Source: Bacteroidota bacterium
GTDB lineage: Bacteria; Bacteroidota; Bacteroidia; B-17B0; Aurantibacillaceae
NCBI GenBank assembly: GCA_023433205.1
Contig: JAEZDS010000061.1
Coordinates: forward strand, 1-22,132
DNA length: 22,132 bases
Reading direction: 5' to 3'
Shown: positions 1 to 5,630 of the stretch, one piece after another
Layout of the letters: every line of letters starts with the position of its first letter
Numbering within the stretch: the first letter of the stretch is position 1
Position numbers and translations under genes: made by a program
Notes under the pieces: generated by a model
Seen by the model: the letters and a program-made list of their open reading frames with translations, nothing else
Told to the model about the DNA's origin: nothing
Databases searched by the model: none

Positions 1-665
1 GTATGATCCTTTTCTCTCTGGCTCTGCTGGGTTTGAAAAAAGTGCTCGACCGTCCTGAAGAAATCGTAAGCGAGGAGATCATAAGAGTAGAACAGATCGA
101 TCTTACGCCTCCTCCTCCGGCAGAAGAATTGCCGCCACCGCCGCCACCGCCACCGCCGCCACCACCGGTAGCAGAGGTAGTGAAGTTTGTGCCGCCTGTT
201 ATTAAAGATGATGCTGTTGAAGAAGAGCCGCAGAAACTACAGGAAGAGGTTGTTGAGACAAATGTAGGTGTGCAAGATATCGAAGGTGATGGAGATTTTG
301 TGGCACCACCAGCGGAAGAAGGTCCGGGTGAAGGCAGCCAGGAGATTTTTATGGTGGTCGAAGAAATGCCAGAGCCTCCGGGTGGAATAAATGCTTTCAG
401 AAAATATCTGGCAACCAATATCCAGTATCCTGCAATGGCCAGAGAGGCGGGTATTTCGGGCAAGGCTTATCTGAAGTTTGTGGTTGAAGTTGATGGTTCA
501 ATAAGCGATGTAACTGTACTCAGAGGTGTGCCAGGCTGCAGCGAGTGCGACAGAGAGGCTGTTAGGGTTTTGAAGTCTTTTCCCGATAAATGGAAACCGG
601 GAAAAAACAACGGACGACCTGCCAGGGTTTATTATAACCTGCCTATCTCATTTAATATTCAATAA
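1..665 (+). CDS. tonB: Energy transducer TonB, 5' partial
   Basis: TonB couples the ExbB/ExbD proton-motive-force motor in the inner membrane to TonB-dependent outer membrane receptors. Counting from the ATG at 3, the visible part starts inside a hydrophobic segment (ILFSLALLGL). It continues into an acidic and proline-rich periplasmic linker with 12 consecutive prolines, and ends in a TonB C-terminal domain (about residues 125-220). That domain has the typical YPAMAREAGISGKAYLKF entry, a VDGSISDVTV strand and the closing KWKPGKNNGRPARV segment. Bacteroidota TonB proteins normally carry a cytoplasmic N-terminus and a full membrane helix before this point, so the true start almost certainly lies left of the window and the ATG at 3 is internal. 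A C-S-E-C pair sits in the C-terminal domain. A hairpin terminator follows the stop directly. The family call is secure; the receptor served is unknown. Confidence 0.9.
   Translation, partial: MILFSLALLGLKKVLDRPEEIVSEEIIRVEQIDLTPPPPAEELPPPPPPPPPPPPVAEVVKFVPPVIKDDAVEEEPQKLQEEVVETNVGVQDIEGDGDFVAPPAEEGPGEGSQEIFMVVEEMPEPPGGINAFRKYLATNIQYPAMAREAGISGKAYLKFVVEVDGSISDVTVLRGVPGCSECDREAVRVLKSFPDKWKPGKNNGRPARVYYNLPISFNIQ
132..167 (+). repeat. Poly-proline codon run (12 CCG/CCA codons)
   Basis: Twelve consecutive proline codons, a mix of CCG and CCA, lie in the periplasmic linker of TonB. The mixed codons make a near-tandem 3-bp repeat that could change length by slippage. A run this long is expected to need elongation factor P for translation. 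In TonB such segments form a stiff rod that spans the periplasm. Confidence 0.85.
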
Positions 666-666
666 A

Positions 667-688
667 AAAGCGGGCGCAGGCCCGCTTT
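667..688 (+). terminator. Terminator hairpin after tonB
   Basis: A perfect 9-bp stem, AAAGCGGGC (667-675) with GCCCGCTTT (680-688), and a 4-nt GCAG loop begin 1 nt after the tonB stop. The tail after the stem is only weakly T-rich, so it may leak into the downstream genes. Confidence 0.7.
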
Positions 689-695
689 AGATTTG
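688..695 (+). promoter_or_regulatory. Bacteroidota -7-type element TAnnTTTG, overlapping the terminator
   Basis: TAGATTTG matches the Bacteroidota -7 consensus TAnnTTTG exactly and ends 6 nt before the ATG at 702. It shares its first base with the terminator stem. No TTG -33 element is visible about 20 nt upstream, where the hairpin lies. This would put the transcript start at or next to the start codon. Confidence 0.45.
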
Positions 696-701
696 TGGTC
701 A

Positions 702-914
702 ATGAACAGGTTAGATTTTAGATTATTTTCAATTTGGTCAGGGGCAATAATGATGGTTGTGGTGATGGGCGGTGCCATAGCAATACTTTTCACCGATCTC
801 TTCAGCGACAGGCTTTATGGCTCAAAACGAACAGGCTTTGCTGTTCTGCTTATCCTGTATGGGATCTACCGCGGCTTCAGGATGCGCCAGATATTGCGGA
901 CAAGAAATGATTAA
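702..914 (+). CDS. Small two-helix membrane protein, uncharacterised
   Basis: This 70-residue protein begins at the ATG at 702; an in-frame TTG at 693 is possible but poorer. It has two hydrophobic stretches, about residues 8-33 (IWSGAIMMVVVMGGAIAILF) and about residues 43-56 (FAVLLILYGIYRGF), joined by a short polar loop (SDRLYGSKR). A basic tail (RMRQILRTR) follows. I do not recognise a named family. Small membrane proteins of this kind occur between tonB and the PstS-like lipoprotein gene in many Bacteroidota TonB loci, as far as I recall. Its end overlaps the start of the next gene by 8 nt, so the two are probably translated together. A role as an accessory to the Ton motor is inference from position only. 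Confidence 0.7.
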   Translation: MNRLDFRLFSIWSGAIMMVVVMGGAIAILFTDLFSDRLYGSKRTGFAVLLILYGIYRGFRMRQILRTRND

Positions 915-1833
915 GAGAGCTGCCAGCCTTGTACTGATATGCATGCTGATGATCGCCTGTGAAAATTACAGGAAGGATGATTACACAGACAACTCTCCCA
1001 CCAGCGGTAAACTTAAGGTAGTTTGTGATGAAGGTCTCGCAGCGCACATAAAGAATCAGGCATTAACATTTGAGTCGCAGTACAAACGTGCAAAATTGCA
1101 GGTAGCAGTGGCTAATGATGATGAGGCAGTTAAAATGCTTTATCACGATAGTTGTGAGGCCATTGTGATAAGCAGGCTGCTCAATAAGAATGAAGAGGAA
1201 CTTTTTGCGGCAATTCAATATTATCCGCGATACAGTTTGGTCGCTTACAGCGGAGTTGCGGTAATAACTAATTCTGCCACACCGCTCCGCACTTTAGAGC
1301 CCGAGGAATTGGGGCTTTTGCTGCAGGGAAAAAGTCTGAGGGGTTCAGAACAGGAAGCAATGCAGGTGCTGATAGATAAAAACAATTCATCGGTGATGCG
1401 GTATCTGCTCGATTCAATTGTCCGCAATGGTAATTTTGGCCCTAACTGCAGAAGTCTTGGCTCTTCTGCCCAGACTGTAAGGTACATTGCAGAAAATCCG
1501 AACGTGTTAGGTATTGTTGATTTCGCCTGGTTAAGCGACAGAGATGATCCAACGTACAAAGAGGTGGCGACAGCTGTATTGTTCGTAGCTGTAAAAGGCA
1601 GAGATGGTACCGCCATTGAGCCGAACCAAAGTTCTTTTAAGCTGCAAACTTACCCATATACACGACCGGTTTATGTGATGCGCAAAAAAGGGGAATTTAC
1701 CATTGCAAAAGGTTTTGAAAGTTTTGTGGCCGGACCCAAAGGGCAACTTACTTTTCTCAAACAGGGCCTGTTACCTGCCCGTCAGGCCGAAAGGCAGGTA
1801 GAAGTGAAGTTTGAGACATTACAAACCGATTAA
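907..1833 (+). CDS. PstS-like substrate-binding lipoprotein
   Basis: A 308-residue periplasmic-binding-protein-fold lipoprotein of the PstS (phosphate-binding) type. I chose the ATG at 907 because it gives a proper lipoprotein signal: a basic start (IKR), a hydrophobic core and the lipobox M-I-A-C with the lipidated Cys at 18. A longer in-frame start at 817 would put unrelated sequence before the signal and overlap the upstream gene heavily. PstS-like landmarks are GKLKVVCDEGL at the start of the mature domain, the central NNSSVMRYLLDS segment where PstS usually has a Ser-Gly-Thr phosphate-binding turn, and GIVDFAWLSDRDD. The Ser-Gly-Thr signature is not intact, so the ligand may not be phosphate. 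No pstC, pstA or pstB is adjacent; the neighbours are tonB and a TPR gene. Confidence 0.8.
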   Translation: MIKRAASLVLICMLMIACENYRKDDYTDNSPTSGKLKVVCDEGLAAHIKNQALTFESQYKRAKLQVAVANDDEAVKMLYHDSCEAIVISRLLNKNEEELFAAIQYYPRYSLVAYSGVAVITNSATPLRTLEPEELGLLLQGKSLRGSEQEAMQVLIDKNNSSVMRYLLDSIVRNGNFGPNCRSLGSSAQTVRYIAENPNVLGIVDFAWLSDRDDPTYKEVATAVLFVAVKGRDGTAIEPNQSSFKLQTYPYTRPVYVMRKKGEFTIAKGFESFVAGPKGQLTFLKQGLLPARQAERQVEVKFETLQTD

Positions 1834-1877
1834 TACCGGCCTCATAAAATATTATAAAAGCTTCAATGGCAACTATT

Positions 1878-1893
1878 TGGCATAGGCTTTGTT
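1878..1893 (+). promoter_or_regulatory. Candidate sigma-54 (-24/-12) promoter before the TPR gene
   Basis: TGGCATAGGCTTTGTT aligns with the sigma-54 consensus TGGCACGrNNNTTGCW. Both the GG of the -24 box and the TTG of the -12 box are at the exact spacing, with three mismatches. The predicted start lies near 1903, about 20 nt before the ATG at 1922. Support is by motif only; I see no enhancer-binding site. Confidence 0.4.
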
Positions 1894-1906
1894 TAAGAGT
1901 TAATTG

Positions 1907-1914
1907 TATTTTTA
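1907..1914 (+). promoter_or_regulatory. -7-like element TAnnTTTA before the TPR gene
   Basis: TATTTTTA differs from TAnnTTTG only at the last base and ends 7 nt before the ATG at 1922. It is an alternative to the sigma-54-like site just upstream. No well-placed -33 TTG is seen. Confidence 0.3.
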
Positions 1915-1921
1915 AAAACAA

Positions 1922-3673
1922 ATGATCAGATCAATGAACAGACTTTTTTTGGTAATACCGGCACTTGTAATGTCTTTCACCTGTGGAGCGCAGTCTTTAA
2001 AAGAGGCCATTAAAAAGACCGAAAGTGAGCAAATGGAATCTGCTGCTCAGGATTTCAGAAAGATCCTGGCGGCACAGCCTGCGCTGGGCACCAACTACTT
2101 TTATTTTGGCGAGAATTTTTTTAAGAGCGGCGATGTTGACAGCGCGCTGTACATGTACAATAAAGGGATTGAAGCCAACGCAACAGCAGCACTAAATTAT
2201 GTTGGTGTTGGGAAAGTAAAGTTACAGAAGGGAGATGCTGAAGGTGCAAGAACGCAGTTTTACAAAGCAACCTCTTTAAGCAGCAATAAAGATGCGGAAG
2301 TTTTCAGGCAAATTGCTGAGGCCTGGCTGGTAACAGACACCAAAGAGGCTGAAGAGGCTATCAAGATGGCCAACGCAGCAATTAAACTTGAACCTAAGAA
2401 CGCTGAGAACTATATTCTTCTCGGTGATGCGCAACTGGAAAAAAATCCAACAGACGGCAGTACACCAATAAAAAGTTATCAGAAAGCAAGTGAGTTGAAT
2501 CCTAAGAGTCCAAAAGGTTTGTTAAGGCAGGGCCGGTTGTACCAGCGTGCCCGTAATTATAAGTTAGCGCTTGATTTTTACAAGCAGGCGATAGCTCTCG
2601 ATCCAAACTTTGCACCTGCTTACAGAGAGATCGCCGAACTATATTCGATGGCTGGGCAGCCTGCCAACTCAATTGAGAACTGGAAGAAGTATCTGGAGCT
2701 AAACAACAGCGAGCAGGCCAGGTACCGCTTTATGAGTGCGCTTTATTTTAATAAACAATACGCTGAGGCCATTAAAGAGTACGAAGAACTTAAGAAGAAA
2801 AACTTTACCAACGTTTATCTCGAACGTCTGGCGGCATACAGTTACGCTGAGGTGAGTGGGAAAGACAGCACGGCTGCTAAGAAGGGACTCGAGGCAATGG
2901 ATAATTTTTTTAAGCTGGCCGGTAATGATTTCAGGTATATACCTGACGATTACAAATACAAAGGGCTGCTGCTTGCTGCCGATGGCAGGGATTCTCTGTC
3001 GATGGTGGAAATGAACAGGGCCATTGCACTCGACTCTGGTAAAGCAGGCGCAATTTACGCCGAACTGGCTGAACTGGCCCAAAAAAACAGGAGTTATCCC
3101 AATGTGGTTAAGTATCTCGAGCTGAAAAAGGGTCAAGATCCAAAAAATCTCAGTAACAACGACTGGTTCGCGCTTGGCCGGGCGTATTATTTTCTGGGAC
3201 AGACAAAACTACGCGATGTAACGGCACTGGCTGCTGAACTCAAGAAGAAGAAAAAGAACACCAGTCCCGAACTCGAACAGCTGCAGAGGCAGACCGATAG
3301 TTTGTTTGTTAATGCCGATTCGGCTTTTGTGCAGCTGGTTCAGCTTAATCCCAGCTGGCCGGTTGGGCACGCATGGAGAGGGCGTGCAAACGCCAGTCTT
3401 GACCCCGATGCCAAAAGTGACAGTACCAAGGTTCATTTTGAAAAAGTTTTGTCTTTACTGAAGCCCGAGGAAAAGACCGGAAGTTACAAGGCGTATGCAG
3501 TAGAGGCACATGAGTACCTGGGATACTACTATGTAACCCGCAAAGATGAAGCCATGGCCAAAGAGAACTGGCTGAAGGTAAAAGAACTTGATCCTGATAA
3601 TGTTAAAGCGACCTACTACCTGAATCCTCCCAAGCCAAAAGCGGCGGGGAACAAAACAACCGGCGGAAGTTAG
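1922..3673 (+). CDS. Secreted tetratricopeptide repeat (TPR) protein
   Basis: A 583-residue protein with an N-terminal signal peptide (hydrophobic LFLVIPALVMSF, likely cleavage after CGA-Q). Repeated 34-residue TPR-like helical hairpins fill most of the length. Recognisable repeats include the AENYILLGDAQLEKN, PKGLLRQGRLYQRARNYKLA, APAYREIAELYSMAG and DWFALGRAYYFLGQ segments, with a final repeat ending KVKELDPDNVKATYYL. The last dozen residues are low-complexity and basic (PKPKAAGNKTTGGS). TPR proteins act as protein-binding scaffolds; this one should be periplasmic. The start could instead be the second Met (1934), which sits closer to the signal core. The gene follows the PstS-like lipoprotein after 88 nt with its own candidate promoters, and ends in a strong terminator. 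Its partner and exact role are unknown. Confidence 0.85.
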   Translation: MIRSMNRLFLVIPALVMSFTCGAQSLKEAIKKTESEQMESAAQDFRKILAAQPALGTNYFYFGENFFKSGDVDSALYMYNKGIEANATAALNYVGVGKVKLQKGDAEGARTQFYKATSLSSNKDAEVFRQIAEAWLVTDTKEAEEAIKMANAAIKLEPKNAENYILLGDAQLEKNPTDGSTPIKSYQKASELNPKSPKGLLRQGRLYQRARNYKLALDFYKQAIALDPNFAPAYREIAELYSMAGQPANSIENWKKYLELNNSEQARYRFMSALYFNKQYAEAIKEYEELKKKNFTNVYLERLAAYSYAEVSGKDSTAAKKGLEAMDNFFKLAGNDFRYIPDDYKYKGLLLAADGRDSLSMVEMNRAIALDSGKAGAIYAELAELAQKNRSYPNVVKYLELKKGQDPKNLSNNDWFALGRAYYFLGQTKLRDVTALAAELKKKKKNTSPELEQLQRQTDSLFVNADSAFVQLVQLNPSWPVGHAWRGRANASLDPDAKSDSTKVHFEKVLSLLKPEEKTGSYKAYAVEAHEYLGYYYVTRKDEAMAKENWLKVKELDPDNVKATYYLNPPKPKAAGNKTTGGS

Positions 3674-3693
3674 GTTGCCATATAATTCTGTGC

Positions 3694-3722
3694 AGGGGGG
3701 CTAAATCGTCCCCCTTTTTTTT
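3694..3722 (+). terminator. Rho-independent terminator after the TPR gene
   Basis: A G-rich arm (3695-3699) pairs with CCCCC (3710-3714), extended by A3694-T3715. The loop is 10 nt and a run of eight T residues follows (3715-3722). It lies about 20 nt after the TPR stop codon and closes the TonB-linked gene group. Confidence 0.85.
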
Positions 3723-3785
3723 GTTAATTTTTCATCGAAAGCAAAATTGCTATAATTTAGAGCAAGGAGGTACGCTGGCAGGTTG

Positions 3786-3793
3786 TAGTTTTG
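3786..3793 (+). promoter_or_regulatory. Bacteroidota -7 element TAnnTTTG before dprA
   Basis: TAGTTTTG is an exact match to TAnnTTTG and ends 5 nt before the dprA ATG. No TTG is seen at the -33 position. If used, the mRNA would be leaderless or nearly so. Confidence 0.45.
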
Positions 3794-3798
3794 TGTAA

Positions 3799-4911
3799 AT
3801 GAGCAGAATTTCGGAGGAGCTCGTATACCAGATAGGTTTAACCCTTCTTGATGGTGTTGGCGATGTTAACGCCAAGTCGTTGCTTGCCTATTGCGGCAGT
3901 GCAAAACAGGTGTTCAGGCAAAAACCTGAGCAGCTCAAACGAATTCCCGGCATCGGCCCCACCTATTCAAAATACATAAACGGAGGCAGTAAGGTGCTCA
4001 AGCGCGCCGAAAAAGAGGTTGAGTTTATCGAAAAATATCAGATAAAGCCACTGTTTTTTACCGATGAGCATTATCCCTCCAGGTTGAAGTTCTGTAGTGA
4101 TAGTCCGGTTATGCTATATTATAAAGGTTGCGCCGATCTGAATTCGCAGAAGATCGTGGCCATTGTTGGCACCCGCCGTCCCAGTGAATATGGCCGGCAG
4201 AAAACCGAAGAGCTGGTGGCAGAGTTGTACGGTAGCGGCGTGCTTGTGCTGAGTGGTTTGGCCTATGGTGTTGATGTGTTGGCTCACAAAACCGCTTTAA
4301 ATCATGGCCTTGAAACTGTGGGCGTGCTAGGTCATGGTTTAGACAGGATCTACCCCGCTTCGCACGAACGTACCGCCCTGAAGATGCTAAAGCAGGGAGG
4401 TCTGCTTACAGATTTTATGAGTGGCACAAATCCCGACGCGGTTAATTTTCCTAAACGTAACCGCATTGTGGCAGGTTTATGCGATGCGCTGGTGGTGGTA
4501 GAAAGTAAAAGAACCGGAGGCAGTCTCATTACAGCCACCATAGCAAACAGTTATAACAAAGATGTATTTGCGTTTCCAGGCCAGGCCGGTGATCCGCTGG
4601 CAGAGGGATGTAACGGACTTATAAAACGAAACCGTGCAGCACTGATCGAAAATTGCGCTGACCTGCTTGATGCCATGAACTGGAAGGACGAAGCCCCGAA
4701 AAAGCAGAACAGCCAGGTGCCACTACTATTGAATCTGAGCGACGAAGAACGAACCGTGATAGAAGTGTTCAACGAAAACAAACAACTTCATATTGATGAA
4801 CTTTGCCATTCGCTAAATCAGCCGGTTAGCAGGGTGTCGGCAATGCTTCTTCAGCTTGAGTTCAGCAACCTGGTTAGAAGCCGGCCAGGCAAAATGTATG
4901 AACGTGTGTGA
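3799..4911 (+). CDS. dprA: DNA-processing protein DprA
   Basis: DprA binds incoming single-stranded DNA in the cytoplasm and loads RecA on it during natural transformation. The 370-residue protein has the full family layout. A helix-hairpin-helix region (about 10-60, with RIPGIGPTYSKY) is followed by a Rossmann-like core (about 118-290) carrying VGTRRPSEYG, SGLAYGVDVLAH, GHGLDRIYP, FPKRNRIVAGL and ESKRTGGSLITA. A C-terminal winged-helix region (about 310-370, DEERTVIEVF...SRVSAMLLQLE) ends it. An in-frame TAA directly before the ATG fixes the start. The stop codon touches the stop codon of the convergent methyltransferase with no base between them. Presence of dprA does not by itself prove that the organism is competent. 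Confidence 0.96.
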   Translation: MSRISEELVYQIGLTLLDGVGDVNAKSLLAYCGSAKQVFRQKPEQLKRIPGIGPTYSKYINGGSKVLKRAEKEVEFIEKYQIKPLFFTDEHYPSRLKFCSDSPVMLYYKGCADLNSQKIVAIVGTRRPSEYGRQKTEELVAELYGSGVLVLSGLAYGVDVLAHKTALNHGLETVGVLGHGLDRIYPASHERTALKMLKQGGLLTDFMSGTNPDAVNFPKRNRIVAGLCDALVVVESKRTGGSLITATIANSYNKDVFAFPGQAGDPLAEGCNGLIKRNRAALIENCADLLDAMNWKDEAPKKQNSQVPLLLNLSDEERTVIEVFNENKQLHIDELCHSLNQPVSRVSAMLLQLEFSNLVRSRPGKMYERV

Positions 4912-5559
4912 TCAGTTTTCGGCAGGCAGCCTGTAAATAATGGCTTCGGTGTAGAACCTCGTTTTATAGATCCGGTCCTTTTTAATTCCCAGTTCCGCGA
5001 ATACCTTGGCAAAGCGGGGATTCATGTAGATAAAAAAGGTTTCGCTCTTGGTGTTCTGCAATATCTTGATGAGCACCTGCCGCAGCACATTTTCACCGAA
5101 AGGATTGAACATAAAATAGACAGCAGGCTCGTTATGATAATTAAAATGCAGCGCGTTCTGCTGTATAAAAACCACCTGCGAGGTATTGCGTCGTCGCTGG
5201 TATCTCAGGAGGTTTTCTTCTGCCGATTTTACCAGGTCCTGGTGCAGTTCAATTCCTGTAAGCTTGTTGAATCCGCAGCTTTCCGCCACAATAAGGGCAC
5301 GTCCTTTGCCGCTGCCAATGTCAATAAAATGATAATTTTCGCGTCCTTTTACAAGGTCAGTGAAGATCTTCAGAGTAATTCCGTAACCCGCTCCCTGATA
5401 ATGGAAGTATTCGCTGTCATCTGAACGTTTAAATTTTCCGGTATCTATCCCGTACGACCGTTCATGTTTAAGATCCAGAGCCCCCATCCGGAGCGTATTG
5501 GTCAGCCCCCTGAGAATCACTGAGCGCAGAAAATAAAAGGCGTAAAGAAAAAATTTCAA
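4912..5559 (-). CDS. Class I SAM-dependent methyltransferase
   Basis: A 215-residue Rossmann-fold methyltransferase. Motif I is clear (FIDIGSGKGRALIVAE, about residues 77-92), followed by the acidic ribose-binding end of strand 2 (LTGIELHQDLV) and a motif IV-like YFMFNPFGENVL. The first 25 residues are hydrophobic and basic (FFLYAFYFLRSVILRG), suggesting membrane association. The start is TTG: an in-frame stop lies four codons upstream, and the only other good start, the ATG at 5487, would remove the N-terminal segment that I believe belongs to this family. The substrate cannot be read from the sequence; small molecule, lipid or protein are all possible. It converges on dprA with zero spacing and is divergent from the (p)ppGpp synthetase gene, about 70 nt away. 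Confidence 0.8.
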   Translation of the reverse strand: MKFFLYAFYFLRSVILRGLTNTLRMGALDLKHERSYGIDTGKFKRSDDSEYFHYQGAGYGITLKIFTDLVKGRENYHFIDIGSGKGRALIVAESCGFNKLTGIELHQDLVKSAEENLLRYQRRRNTSQVVFIQQNALHFNYHNEPAVYFMFNPFGENVLRQVLIKILQNTKSETFFIYMNPRFAKVFAELGIKKDRIYKTRFYTEAIIYRLPAEN

Positions 5560-5617
5560 TTTTATTGTGTTTCAGATAATATACAAATTTAATACCTTCA
5601 TCTACCATTTTCCATAA

Positions 5618-5625
5618 TACCTTTG
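5618..5625 (+). promoter_or_regulatory. Bacteroidota -7 element TAnnTTTG before rel
   Basis: TACCTTTG is an exact consensus match ending 5 nt before the ATG at 5631, in the AT-rich divergent spacer shared with the methyltransferase gene. No -33 TTG is evident. Confidence 0.45.
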
Positions 5626-5630
5626 CCTTT

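Noticed and set aside
3751..3756. TATAAT hexamer between the TPR gene and dprA
   Set aside because: It looks like an E. coli -10 box but has no -35 at 17 bp and Bacteroidota sigma factors use a different consensus; the AT-rich spacer makes it likely by chance.
3764..3771. AAGGAGGT, a perfect match to the anti-Shine-Dalgarno sequence, upstream of dprA
   Set aside because: It is 27 nt from the dprA ATG, too far to act on it, and lies upstream of the likely transcript start. The only reading frame it could serve begins at CTG and is 7 codons long. Bacteroidota rarely use such sites, so I take it as chance.
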